From: Bdellovibrio sp. ZAP7
GTDB lineage: Bacteria > Bdellovibrionota > FAC87 > UBA2466
DNA length: 64,000 bases
Assembly (NCBI GenBank): GCA_945878405.1
Contig: CAMCTJ010000006.1
Span: 1-64,000, forward strand
Direction of reading: 5' to 3'
Below are positions 29,318 to 38,913 of this stretch, piece by piece (within the stretch, counting starts at the first letter, position 1; each line of letters begins with the position of its first letter). The translations under genes were made by a program, and so were the position numbers. The notes under the pieces are model-generated. The model made no database searches and was not told the DNA's origin. It saw only the letters and a program-made list of their open reading frames with translations.

Positions 29318-29914
29318 ATGGTTAGGTTATCTATGACTAAAACCCTCCCTCCAGCAACTGAACTCCTCTGGGCCTATTCTCAAGGCTTTTTCCCAATGCC
29401 TGAACCCCAGACAGAAGAAATCGAGTGGTATCGGCCTGATCCGAGAGCCATTTTGCCTGTCGATAAATTCCATGTTTCTCGTTCCTTGCGGAAGGTCCTC
29501 AGAGAAAATATTTTTTCTGTGACTCACAATCGAGATTTCACCCAAGTGATCTCAGGTTGTGCCAATCGCACGGAAACCTGGATCAATTCCGAATTTTTAA
29601 GAGCCTACACAGAGCTTCACCGTATGGGACACGCACACTCTGTTGAAGTTTGGTTAGATGAAAAAATTGTTGGGGGCGTCTATGGCGTTCAGTTAGGAGG
29701 GGCGTTTTTTGCTGAAAGCATGTTCTCGACAAAAGATAACGCGTCAAAGGTTGCGCTCTATGATTTGACTACTCACTTGAGACGCCAGGGATTCTCCTTA
29801 CTCGAAATTCAATTTTTAACACCCCATTTAGCGTCGCTCGGGGCGATAGAAATTCCAGACGATGAGTACCAGACAATTTTAAAAAAAGCCCAAAAGGTTG
29901 CCTGTCATTTTTAG
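29318..29914 (+). CDS. aat: Leucyl/phenylalanyl-tRNA--protein transferase
   Basis: 'ELLWAYSQGFFPMPEPQTEEIEWYRPDPRAILPVDKFHVSRSL', 'GGVYGVQLGGAFFAESMFS'. Confidence 0.95.
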   Translation: MVRLSMTKTLPPATELLWAYSQGFFPMPEPQTEEIEWYRPDPRAILPVDKFHVSRSLRKVLRENIFSVTHNRDFTQVISGCANRTETWINSEFLRAYTELHRMGHAHSVEVWLDEKIVGGVYGVQLGGAFFAESMFSTKDNASKVALYDLTTHLRRQGFSLLEIQFLTPHLASLGAIEIPDDEYQTILKKAQKVACHF

Positions 29915-31275
29915 GGGCGGATGCCTAATTCTTTTATTTTGAGTTGCAAGCCTTTTCGACTCAAGTTGAGAAGGCGCGCCGCTTGAGTCACGTTTTGTTG
30001 AGTTTCGACCAGCGCTTCTTCAATTGCTTTTTTCTCAATTTTTCGAGTAGCGTCCTTGACCTTATCTTTTAGCCCGCCGGAACTTTTCACTTGGCGTTCG
30101 ATAAACTGCTCTTCCTCAAAATCCAAAATCTCTTCTGGCAGCTGTTCAGGATGTATCATGGGACTATCTCCCATGATCAAACACCGCTCCAACACATTTT
30201 CTAGCTGCCTAATATTTCCTGGCCAGGGAAACTGAACCATCAACTCCATTGTTTCTGGAGAAAATTGCGGAGCCTCTCTTTTCAATCGGATTGCAAATTT
30301 TTTACTGAAATGAGAGACCAAAAGCGGGATATCTTCTCTTCGTTCTCTCAAAGGAGCCAAATGAATCGGAACGACATTTAGCCGATAAAACAGATCGTTA
30401 CGAAAGGTTCCGCTCTTTACTTCTTGTTCTAAATTCTTATTTGTCGCTGTGATGAGACGGACATCCACGTGATGCGTTTTGATTCCTCCTACTCTCTCAA
30501 AACTTTTCTCTTGGAGCAATCGAAGCAACTTTACTTGCATCTCAAGTGACATCTCACCAATTTCATCTAAAAATAGAGTTCCTTGGTCTGCTAGTTCAAA
30601 ACGTCCTGGCTTGGTGGCGTGAGCTCCTGTAAAGGCACCTTTCTCGTAACCAAACAATTCACTTTCTAATAAAGACTCCGGGATAGCAGCACAATTGATC
30701 TTAATTAAAGGCCCCAAACGTCGGGAGCTCTTTTCGTGGATAGCTTGGGCAATCAATTCTTTTCCCGTTCCGCTTTCGCCAGTAATCAACACAGTAGTAT
30801 CCGTGGGAGCAACCTTTTCGACTAATGTGAGCGCTTTATGAAGCTGTGGAGAAGCCCCCACAAACACGACTCCCTCACTCAGCTTCACGGAGTGATTTTG
30901 ATTAAATCTGTAATTCAGAAGGGCCTTTTCGATGACCTTTAAGAGCTCCTGGCGCTCAAAGGGTTTACTCAAATAATCAAACGCCCCTTGTTTCATCGAA
31001 TCAACAGCAGAATCAATTGAGCCGTGCGCAGTAAGAATAATCACCGGGATATTAAATCCCTCTTCTCGAAGCCATTTGAGCAAAGATAAACCATCTTCTC
31101 GCTCCAGTCTCAAATCACTTACAATTACCTGAACCTCTTGCTTTTGAATGGCTTGCTTAGCCTCTTGCAGCGTTGCTACGGGTATCGACTGGTAGTCAGC
31201 CGATTTCAGCATCGCTGAGAGAATTTTTCTTATGTTTTTTTCATCATCAAGAACCAAAATATTTATCGCGCTCAT
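29911..31275 (-). CDS. NtrC-family sigma-54-dependent response regulator
   Basis: Receiver domain, AAA+ domain with GAFTGA loop (GYEKGAFTGAHATKPG), Fis-type HTH (NVTQAARLLNLSRKGLQLKIKELGI). Confidence 0.95.
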   Translation of the reverse strand: MSAINILVLDDEKNIRKILSAMLKSADYQSIPVATLQEAKQAIQKQEVQVIVSDLRLEREDGLSLLKWLREEGFNIPVIILTAHGSIDSAVDSMKQGAFDYLSKPFERQELLKVIEKALLNYRFNQNHSVKLSEGVVFVGASPQLHKALTLVEKVAPTDTTVLITGESGTGKELIAQAIHEKSSRRLGPLIKINCAAIPESLLESELFGYEKGAFTGAHATKPGRFELADQGTLFLDEIGEMSLEMQVKLLRLLQEKSFERVGGIKTHHVDVRLITATNKNLEQEVKSGTFRNDLFYRLNVVPIHLAPLRERREDIPLLVSHFSKKFAIRLKREAPQFSPETMELMVQFPWPGNIRQLENVLERCLIMGDSPMIHPEQLPEEILDFEEEQFIERQVKSSGGLKDKVKDATRKIEKKAIEEALVETQQNVTQAARLLNLSRKGLQLKIKELGIRP

Positions 31276-33425
31276 AGGGCACCCTGAGGCGACACAGTAG
31301 AAAAGGAAGGCAACGCGGGCTTGGGAACTTTAGCCATTCCAGGAAGGTGCAAAATCACTCGAGTCCCTTTCGGCGAATTGGTCCGAACTTGGATAGTTCC
31401 TCCCATAGACTCAATAAGTCTTAAACAGATGGCGAGCCCTAGCCCAGTGCCTTTAGCCTTTGTTGTAAAAAAAGGAGTGAAAATTTTATTTCGATCCGTC
31501 GGCGAAATGCCAGGTCCGTTATCCTGAATCTCAATTTCCACAAAGAGCTTATCAGGTTGTTCCGCTAAACTTTCCCAGCCCTCCATTGTTTTGAAAAGCG
31601 GAATTCCCCAGGCCCAACGTCTACGTGGTTTTATTTCTTTAACCAGAACTTTTAAGGCAGCATCTGCTTGCCCTTCCATTGCTTGAATTGCATTCAAGAA
31701 TAAATTCAAAAGAACCTGTTTTAATATTTCGGGATCTGCCTCGACAGAAATATCGCTGCGATCAGAATGAACCCAAAAGGACACCTTGGCATCTCGTAAG
31801 CAAAGAGCTGCGCTATGTTCAATGACCTTTAAAGGATCACAAACCGACTCCGGATCCTGCTTTCTGGGCTTTGCAAAATCCAAAAACTGAGTCAAGACTC
31901 CTGATAAACGATTGGCTTCATCTTGAATGATCTTCAAATATTCTTCTGAGTTTTCTGGGTTTTTCTCATGGGTTAAAAGTTCAGCTGCGCCTTTTATGGC
32001 TCCTAGTGGATTTTTGATTTCATGAGCCAATCCAGCGGCCATTTCTCCGATCGTAACAAGTTTTTCGCGATCTCGGGAAACCGTCAAAGCCTGAGCGCTC
32101 TTTAACAACAGAGCAATTTGCCGAGATACAGGCACAAACAACCTGAGAAGATCTGTACTCAAAATAATACGCTCGCTCAGAGGAGCAGCAATGAATCCGA
32201 CCACCTTATCGCTATAGAAAAACGGAACCACCAGATCAGCGCCAAGCTGTCTTAAGGAGTCCAGGCAGTCTTCCAGAAATTTTCGCCCCTGCGTAGAATG
32301 AAAAGATTGTAAATCAGTACGAATGGAGTCCCCCACGAACGGACGCCCCCGCCGCAGGGTCATATATTCTACGAGTGGATTTGCAGAGGAAAGCTCCCCG
32401 CCGCACTCTTCAAAACGTCCGTCAGCACGAACGTAGCTTAAACCATCTTTCTCAAGCAGAAAGAGAACGGCTTTATCAATGCCCAACACCTTTTTTAAAC
32501 TTGCGGCAATCTTCAATGACAATTCACGGGGATCGGCGATGCCTCTCAAGTCTTCAGCCAAAGCATTTAATTCCGATTCTAGTTGCACGTTCTTTCTTAA
32601 AAACACTTGATTCATCAACCGACTCACGGCAGTTTTTAGAGGCTCAAACAAAACCATGATCGCAAAAGAGGCAACAAACGTATTAAACAAAAATAGTCCG
32701 GGACGAGAACCTACCCAACTTACGAGAAGCCAATAGATCCCAGACAAAATCAGTGAAAGACTTCCGAACAGAAAAGCTCTGGATAGCAATTCTTGGGTAG
32801 TCAGCAATTCTCTTTGAATAAATAGTTGAAAAAGAAAAATAAGGTACAGTGAACGAGCGAGAGTTCCCAATGGCACAACGCTACTCAAATCGGAAAAATA
32901 CAATGTATCCGTAAGATGAAGAGCGATAACGACTACCAATCCCCAAGAGGCATATCGGTAACGAAGTTTTTCCCTCGGTAATGTTTCTCGCTGCTCACTT
33001 TTAACAAGCACAGCCGTCCAAAAAAAAGCTGGAATGAGGTAAGTGGCTTCAGTGAGGGCGATGAGAAGTCCCGACCATCTTGAATATCCAGAGAAAAATG
33101 AGACAAAACCGATGGCTCCTAACAAGGGCAAATAAAACCACTTCGTTCGAGCTATCAAACTAGAGGAGTCTGGCTGAAGCTCCTTAAGCCAAAGCAGACT
33201 GATAGGCCCCACAAACAAAGATAAAAGAAGAAAGATCTGAGGATCGTAGAGGGCCGTTTTTTCAAATCCCTTCATGAGACACAAAAAATCGCGAGCCAAC
33301 AGAATGCCGCAAAATAAAGAAAAGCTTCGGTAAACTGGATTTTTGAAGTTACGGATCAATACCGCAATACCCAGGAATGCTGCCACAAAGCAGGAGAGAA
33401 TCAGACTTATAGTGTCAATTCGCAT
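31272..33425 (-). CDS. Sensor histidine kinase (multi-TM N-terminus, GAF, HisKA/HATPase)
   Basis: 'AAGLAHEIKNPLGAIKGAAELL', 'DNGPGI...KGTGLGLAICLRLIESMGG'; overlaps the response regulator gene (ATGA). Alternative start 33455. Confidence 0.93.
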   Translation of the reverse strand: MRIDTISLILSCFVAAFLGIAVLIRNFKNPVYRSFSLFCGILLARDFLCLMKGFEKTALYDPQIFLLLSLFVGPISLLWLKELQPDSSSLIARTKWFYLPLLGAIGFVSFFSGYSRWSGLLIALTEATYLIPAFFWTAVLVKSEQRETLPREKLRYRYASWGLVVVIALHLTDTLYFSDLSSVVPLGTLARSLYLIFLFQLFIQRELLTTQELLSRAFLFGSLSLILSGIYWLLVSWVGSRPGLFLFNTFVASFAIMVLFEPLKTAVSRLMNQVFLRKNVQLESELNALAEDLRGIADPRELSLKIAASLKKVLGIDKAVLFLLEKDGLSYVRADGRFEECGGELSSANPLVEYMTLRRGRPFVGDSIRTDLQSFHSTQGRKFLEDCLDSLRQLGADLVVPFFYSDKVVGFIAAPLSERIILSTDLLRLFVPVSRQIALLLKSAQALTVSRDREKLVTIGEMAAGLAHEIKNPLGAIKGAAELLTHEKNPENSEEYLKIIQDEANRLSGVLTQFLDFAKPRKQDPESVCDPLKVIEHSAALCLRDAKVSFWVHSDRSDISVEADPEILKQVLLNLFLNAIQAMEGQADAALKVLVKEIKPRRRWAWGIPLFKTMEGWESLAEQPDKLFVEIEIQDNGPGISPTDRNKIFTPFFTTKAKGTGLGLAICLRLIESMGGTIQVRTNSPKGTRVILHLPGMAKVPKPALPSFSTVSPQGAL

Positions 33426-33521
33426 ACTTGGGCTAGTCGTACCACGTGCTCCCAACGATGTCCAACGCCAGGCATTATACTACCCTTTAAGCCATAAATG
33501 GGTTAGATTCAGTCTCTAAAA

Positions 33522-34064
33522 ATGAGCCAAACACTTGAAAACTATTACCAAGTTTTGAGGGTTCGAAAAGAAGCCACCTCCACTGAAATAGTGGCTGCCT
33601 ATCATGCGGTGAAGGGAGCCTTAAATCAGGGGGCAACCTCTGGAGGCTTAGGTCTCTCTGCGGAGGATATTTCTACCTATCTTCGTCGGATTGATGAGGC
33701 CTATACGACGTTGACGGATCCAAAAAAACGACAGGACTACGATGAGATCCTGAAATTAACCCAGTCGAGCTTGGAGAGAGACTCTCTCCGAAACCCTGAC
33801 CCTAAATCTGTTACTGGCCAAACTTTACGTCAGACTCGTGAGAAACTTAACTTGTCCCGTGAAGAAATTTTTCGAACCACTCGAATCCCGATTCGTTATC
33901 TAAAAGCCATCGAAGAAGAAATTATTAAGGATATGCCGGCTCGGGTTTATTTGCAGGGGTTTGTGAAAAACCTGGCCCAGGTTTACAAACTAAACCCCCA
34001 AGAAACAGCTCGCCTTTTTTTAGAATACTTTGATAAAGACCTTTCTCAACGTGCCAAATTTTAA
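33522..34064 (+). CDS. J-domain-like module fused to RodZ-type helix-turn-helix
   Basis: 'YYQVLRVRKEATSTEIVAAYHAV...RIDEAYTTLTDPKKRQDYDEIL', then 'TGQTLRQTREKLNLSREEIFRTTRIPIRYLKAIEEEIIKDMPARVYLQGFVKNLAQVYKLN'. Confidence 0.85.
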   Translation: MSQTLENYYQVLRVRKEATSTEIVAAYHAVKGALNQGATSGGLGLSAEDISTYLRRIDEAYTTLTDPKKRQDYDEILKLTQSSLERDSLRNPDPKSVTGQTLRQTREKLNLSREEIFRTTRIPIRYLKAIEEEIIKDMPARVYLQGFVKNLAQVYKLNPQETARLFLEYFDKDLSQRAKF

Positions 34065-35019
34065 ATTTATAGTTGCGGCGGAAGATTCGGGACAAAGAAT
34101 CGATGTGTTTTTAGCTGGTCAAACCCAGAAAAGCAGAACTGTCATTCAGGAACACCTTAAAAAAAACTGTGTCACCATAAATTCACAGCCTCTCACAAAA
34201 TATTCGATCCGAATTCAGGCCGGAGATGAAGTTGCTATTGATTTGCTAGAAGACGAAGGTCTCGCCTTAGAGCCTGTTGAAGCTCCTCTGAGCATTCTTT
34301 TTGAGGATGAGCACCTCCTCGTTATTAATAAAGAGCAAGGCATTGTGGTTCATCCGGCGGCGGGACACCGTGGGGACACTTTAGTTCACCATTTACTCCA
34401 TTATTTGGGTGAATCTGATTCGTTTGTTTCTTCGTCCTCCATTCGCCCGGGGATCGTTCATCGCCTAGACAAAGGAACAAGTGGAGTTTTGTTAGTAGCA
34501 AAAAATCGGGAAGTTCAAGACTCACTCTCCCATCAATTCAAAAATCGAGAAGTAAAAAAAGTATATGAAGCCTTGGTTTGGGGACAAATCCAGAGAGAGG
34601 GAGTACTCAAAAATGCAATCGGTCGAGATCGCGTCCATCGACAGAAAATGAGTTCTAAGACTTCACAAGGAAGGTCGGCAGAAACGCGATTCAAGCCTTC
34701 AGAGATTTTTCGCTCTTATACTCACTTGCTGGTTTTTCCACTGACGGGACGCACACATCAAATCCGAGTTCACTTATCTGAATTTGGTCATTCGATTGTT
34801 GGTGACCCCATTTACGGCAAAGGCCTTACCGCCAAGCGCTCAGAAGAAATCAGTGATGGCATCCGACAGGTTATGGCAAACCTCGAACATCCCTTTTTAC
34901 ATGCCCGCACTCTCACCTTTACACATCCACTTTCGAAACAGGTTTTGGAATTTGAAGCTCCACGCCCTAAATCATTTGATACTATCCTGGCACTTTTACG
35001 CGCGGAGAATTCCCTGTGA
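34030..35019 (+). CDS. rluD: RluD-family 23S rRNA pseudouridine synthase
   Basis: S4-like N-terminus, catalytic 'RPGIVHRLDKGTSGVLLVAKN', 'PLTGRTHQIRVHLSEFGHSIVGDPIYG'. Real start may be GTG at 34051. Confidence 0.92.
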   Translation: MIKTFLNVPNFKFIVAAEDSGQRIDVFLAGQTQKSRTVIQEHLKKNCVTINSQPLTKYSIRIQAGDEVAIDLLEDEGLALEPVEAPLSILFEDEHLLVINKEQGIVVHPAAGHRGDTLVHHLLHYLGESDSFVSSSSIRPGIVHRLDKGTSGVLLVAKNREVQDSLSHQFKNREVKKVYEALVWGQIQREGVLKNAIGRDRVHRQKMSSKTSQGRSAETRFKPSEIFRSYTHLLVFPLTGRTHQIRVHLSEFGHSIVGDPIYGKGLTAKRSEEISDGIRQVMANLEHPFLHARTLTFTHPLSKQVLEFEAPRPKSFDTILALLRAENSL

Positions 35020-35648
35020 CGGGCTCTTTGTTCTCGATCGAATGGGGAATTGAAATTGAAAAAAAAGGGGATTCGGTTCCTTTATTTGAGCAAGTACACG
35101 GAAACGAAATCTTACATTTATCTAAAGCAGGGGAGCTTGAGATGGCCTCGAAGGCTTTACCCCAGGCGGACGGGGCTATCGCTCATTTTAACCAGGCCGA
35201 GGTTCACGTATACACTGCCGATTGCCTTCCTATACTCTTTTTTACCGAAGACCCTAACGGGGCCATAGCTGCCATTCATGCGGGCTGGAAAGGAGTTAAA
35301 AAGGGAATCGTCCAAAAGGCATATCAAGAACTTTCTCATTTTAAAAATCTCCATGTCTTGATTGGGCCCGCAATTGGAGTCTGCTGTTTTGCTGTACGCG
35401 AGGACTTTATCCAGGAATGGGAAACCGCGAACCTCTCACCCCGTCCCTTTCTTTCTCGTAAAAACAACCGCGATTACTTTAATCTTCTTAATTATGTAAC
35501 CCAAGAAGCCTTGTCAGAGATTCCACCGTCTCATCTCCACCTGGATTGGTTTCGTTGCACAGTATGCTCAACTCCATCCCTTCCCTCTTTTCGACGAAAC
35601 AAAAGTGCCAATCCCCGACTGAGAACCTGGATTCGCAAGACTACTTAG
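35016..35648 (+). CDS. pgeF: Multicopper polyphenol oxidase/purine nucleoside phosphorylase family (YfiH/PgeF)
   Basis: 'VYTADCLPILFFTEDPNGAIAAIHAGWKGVKKGIVQKA'; GTG start overlapping rluD stop. Confidence 0.88.
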   Translation: MTGSLFSIEWGIEIEKKGDSVPLFEQVHGNEILHLSKAGELEMASKALPQADGAIAHFNQAEVHVYTADCLPILFFTEDPNGAIAAIHAGWKGVKKGIVQKAYQELSHFKNLHVLIGPAIGVCCFAVREDFIQEWETANLSPRPFLSRKNNRDYFNLLNYVTQEALSEIPPSHLHLDWFRCTVCSTPSLPSFRRNKSANPRLRTWIRKTT

Positions 35649-36073
35649 CGGATCCATTTCATTAGCCAAGCGTCTTTTTTTCCTTCGTAATATTTCTTGC
35701 GTATTCCTTGTACTTGAAACCCGGTGCCCAAATAAAGTCTAACGGCAGGCTCATTTGTGGGATCGACCTCTAAAAATGCTTGTTCGATTCCGGGCAGCGA
35801 CAAAACATTCTGAAGGAGATTTCTTGCCCATCTCTTACCTTGGGCATCTTTACGGGTCGCAATAGAAACTACATCTACTTCAGTCCCTGTTAACAGAGTC
35901 AAAATAAAACAAGCTAATCCCTCAGAGTCATCAACTCCCCAACAGAAGGAGCTCGGTTGGCTCAGAAAATACTCATACTCTTTCTTGCTCCATAAAGGCT
36001 TTAGAACCTCCTGCGCAATCGAGTAGATCTTCTCGAGATCCTCTCCTGTCAGCTTTCTAATTTTACATTCCAT
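35645..36073 (-). CDS. rimI: GNAT N-acetyltransferase, RimI-like
   Basis: 'RKDAQGKRWARNLLQNVL...AFLEVDPTNEPAVRLYLGTGFQVQGIRKKYY'. Confidence 0.8.
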   Translation of the reverse strand: MECKIRKLTGEDLEKIYSIAQEVLKPLWSKKEYEYFLSQPSSFCWGVDDSEGLACFILTLLTGTEVDVVSIATRKDAQGKRWARNLLQNVLSLPGIEQAFLEVDPTNEPAVRLYLGTGFQVQGIRKKYYEGKKDAWLMKWIR

Positions 36074-36702
36074 TAGGACAACAAGAGTGTTGCGGCATAT
36101 TTTTCGGTCAGAAAGTCGATATAATCCTGCAACCCCTGATCGACACGTTCTTTTTTCAGGGCCTCGGCAACGAGTGAACGATTTTCATCTCCCAATTTCT
36201 TAACTTTTTCGGGGTAATTCTTGGTGTACTGCTCAATCTCCGAGTCTGTAATCACCGGTGTTAAACTCTCAATTTTCTTTTTCAAAAACCTCTCAGCCAG
36301 TAACCCTTGCGACACTCGCTTTGCCGCTTCCGAATCGGAAATAGAAAACGTTTTTAACAGTCGAATCCAATCTGCTCCCCCACCTAGCTCTTTAAGCCGC
36401 TTGATTGTTTCATTAACCTGTTTGGGATCCAGCTCTTTAAAATCAACTGCTTTTGCCTCGGCCAAGATCATTTCTTCGAACATTACTTTTTGCACTGTGA
36501 TCTTGAGACTCTTGTCCGTTTCAAAAAGTATCACTGGCCGCTCACCGGATCTGAGACGTTGTACTCCCCTAAACAAGTAAGCATCTTGAACAGTGATCAG
36601 TCGATCACCCACTTTGGCTGCAATCGCATTTACAAGCTGGGGAGCTCCCTGTGTCGAGAAACAGAAGAGAAAAGTAGCGGCAAGAATCAGCCTTCCCGAC
36701 AT
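36073..36702 (-). CDS. SurA-N-like periplasmic protein lacking a PPIase domain
   Basis: Signal peptide, 'VNAIAAKVGDRLITVQDAYLFR' SurA-like opening, about 209 aa, no parvulin motif seen. Confidence 0.6.
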   Translation of the reverse strand: MSGRLILAATFLFCFSTQGAPQLVNAIAAKVGDRLITVQDAYLFRGVQRLRSGERPVILFETDKSLKITVQKVMFEEMILAEAKAVDFKELDPKQVNETIKRLKELGGGADWIRLLKTFSISDSEAAKRVSQGLLAERFLKKKIESLTPVITDSEIEQYTKNYPEKVKKLGDENRSLVAEALKKERVDQGLQDYIDFLTEKYAATLLLS

Positions 36703-37070
36703 GCTATCCCTTCAATTTCAACCAGGGCACCTTTGGGTAGCGCAGACACTTCTACCGTTGCTCGAGCAGGATAAGGCGCAACCATATGTTTTTCATAAAC
36801 GGTATTAAACTTAGGAAAATCCCCCATGTTTTTTAGAAACACTGTTGTCTTAACCAAATGTTTAAGTCCCAGTCCTTCCGCCTCAAGTACCGCAGCGAGA
36901 TTTTTCAGAACCTGTTCGGTTTGTTCCTCAACCGTGCTACCCACCATTTCCATACTCTTGGGATCAAGAGGAATTTGCCCCGAAGCATACACCATGTTAC
37001 CCACCACGATTGCTTGGGAATAGGGCCCGATGGCGGCAGGCGCTCCAGATGTCTTAATTACTTTTTTCAT
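36687..37070 (-). CDS. ridA: RidA family reactive-intermediate deaminase
   Basis: 'APAAIGPYSQAIVVGNMVYASGQIPLDP', 'YPARATVEVSALPKGALVEIEGIA'. Confidence 0.93.
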   Translation of the reverse strand: MKKVIKTSGAPAAIGPYSQAIVVGNMVYASGQIPLDPKSMEMVGSTVEEQTEQVLKNLAAVLEAEGLGLKHLVKTTVFLKNMGDFPKFNTVYEKHMVAPYPARATVEVSALPKGALVEIEGIACREG

Positions 37071-37422
37071 GATGTCCCTCTTTCTTTTTAAAGCTTACTT
37101 TCGCATGAATATCTACTTCATGACTCTCCAGAAACTTTTGAAGTTCTTTATTGATATCAGTTTTTGCTAACACCTTTCCAAACTCCTTAGTCAACATTTC
37201 ATAGAGACTATCTTTCTTTCTGCTGAAACCTTCCATAAACAAAGAAACCAGTTCTTTAGGAAGTTTCTTTTCTTTCAGATACCCACGAACTCCTTCTTCA
37301 GTCATGAAAATGGTTGCAAGACCCGCAGCAGTCACATCTTTGACGACTTCTGTCCACCACGGCTTATCTTTTTCATCCTCAAAAGAGGGACTATGTTTTT
37401 CGTTTTCTTTTTTTTCAGTCAT
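37054..37422 (-). CDS. Hypothetical protein
   Basis: Start set at MTEKKENEKHSP; sits in a tight overlap between ratA-like and ridA genes. Confidence 0.65.
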   Translation of the reverse strand: MTEKKENEKHSPSFEDEKDKPWWTEVVKDVTAAGLATIFMTEEGVRGYLKEKKLPKELVSLFMEGFSRKKDSLYEMLTKEFGKVLAKTDINKELQKFLESHEVDIHAKVSFKKKEGHHEKSN

Positions 37423-37855
37423 GATTTTGAATCTCTTTTGCTCGGGTTTCGAACTTATCAAACATCTGGGGCAAATTACTTTCTGTTAACTTCTTGGTAA
37501 TCCATCCGGGAACCAAAAAACCAAATCCAACTTCCAGCTCATATTTTACCCAAGTACCCACTTGATGAGGCGAAAGAATCCATTTACCTTGATTAGTTTT
37601 AAAAAAATCACTTTCCACTAAACGCCAATGAACTTCCTTCTCTGGAAAAAGATTAAATTCTAGGTCATAAGCAAATCGTTTCATCATCTCGATTTCGAAT
37701 CTTACTCTCACCTTTTCAGTGCCTTTTCCTGCAACAATCGTTGAGCCAACGACTTCGGGCAGAAAAGTCTTATAATTCTCAAAGTCGATAATGACTTGAT
37801 AGAGCGATTTTTGGGCTACTTTGAATTCTCGTTCGCGTTGTATCTGACTGGCCAT
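37415..37855 (-). CDS. SRPBCC/polyketide cyclase family protein (RatA-like)
   Basis: 'REFKVAQKSLYQVIIDFENYKTFLPEVVGSTIV...' typical RatA/Coq10-like fold. Confidence 0.8.
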   Translation of the reverse strand: MASQIQREREFKVAQKSLYQVIIDFENYKTFLPEVVGSTIVAGKGTEKVRVRFEIEMMKRFAYDLEFNLFPEKEVHWRLVESDFFKTNQGKWILSPHQVGTWVKYELEVGFGFLVPGWITKKLTESNLPQMFDKFETRAKEIQNHD

Positions 37856-37870
37856 GGCTAGTTCCTTTCC

Positions 37871-38833
37871 TCACGACCATCCGTAGTTTGGTTTTTTGGC
37901 AAAATGATGGTGCGCTCTGATTTCTCGCACAGTTCCTGTTTCAGATCTCATTACAATTGAATGGGTGTGAGCGCCTCGAGCAGTGTATCGAACCCCACTG
38001 AGAAAGCTTCCATGGGTGACCCCTGTCGCAATAAACATCACATTTCCCTTTGCAAGATCTTTGAGACCATACACTTTATTTTCATCTGTGATTCCCATCT
38101 GTCTCGCGCGTGTCTTCTCCTCATCACTTCGAAATTTTAACATCCCTTGCATGTCGCCGCCCAAACAACGAAGAGCAGCTGCGGCAATCACTCCTTCAGG
38201 AGCTCCGCCGATTCCAATCAACATGTCAATTCCAGTTTCTTCCCTAACGGTAGCAATAGCTGCGGAGACATCGCCGTCTCCGATCAATCGAATGCGAGCT
38301 CCACACTCTCTTATTTCATTGATTAACTCTTGATGGCGGGGTCTATCGAGAATAATCACCATCATATCTTCCACGGACTTACCCATCGCTTTTGCAACTT
38401 CTTTGAGATTCCAGCTGGGAGACTTGGTAATATCGATAGCCCCCTTGGCCTGCGGTCCTACGGCAATTTTGTCCATGTAAGTATCAGGCGCATGGAGGAG
38501 ACATCCTGGCTCTCCAGCGGCAATGACCGAAAGGGCTTCGCTTCTGCCTAAAGCAGTAATCGTGGTTCCCTCTAAGGGGTCGCAAGCTATTTCAATTTCG
38601 GGCCCTTCTCCAGCACCGACCTTCTCTCCGATAAAAAGCATAGGGGCTTCATCTCTTTCCCCTTCGCCAATCACAATGGTCCCATCAAAACGAATCGAAT
38701 CGAATGCCTTCCGCATGGATTCAACGGCCGCCTCATCCGCCGATTTTTCTTTTCCACGCCCAATCCAACGACCAACTGAAAGAGCAGCAGCTTCGGTCAC
38801 CCGGACGAATTCAAGAGCTAAATTTCTATCCAT
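37871..38833 (-). CDS. glpX: Class II fructose-1,6-bisphosphatase
   Basis: 'IVIGEGERDEAPMLFIGEKVGAGEGPEIEIACDPLEGTTITALGRSEALSVIA'. Confidence 0.95.
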   Translation of the reverse strand: MDRNLALEFVRVTEAAALSVGRWIGRGKEKSADEAAVESMRKAFDSIRFDGTIVIGEGERDEAPMLFIGEKVGAGEGPEIEIACDPLEGTTITALGRSEALSVIAAGEPGCLLHAPDTYMDKIAVGPQAKGAIDITKSPSWNLKEVAKAMGKSVEDMMVIILDRPRHQELINEIRECGARIRLIGDGDVSAAIATVREETGIDMLIGIGGAPEGVIAAAALRCLGGDMQGMLKFRSDEEKTRARQMGITDENKVYGLKDLAKGNVMFIATGVTHGSFLSGVRYTARGAHTHSIVMRSETGTVREIRAHHHFAKKPNYGWS

Positions 38834-38913
38834 AATCCCTCAACGTAAAAATGCTATTCATATCAAAGGACTGAGCACTTTGCTAGACGCGTCGTACAGA
38901 ACTCAGTGACACA

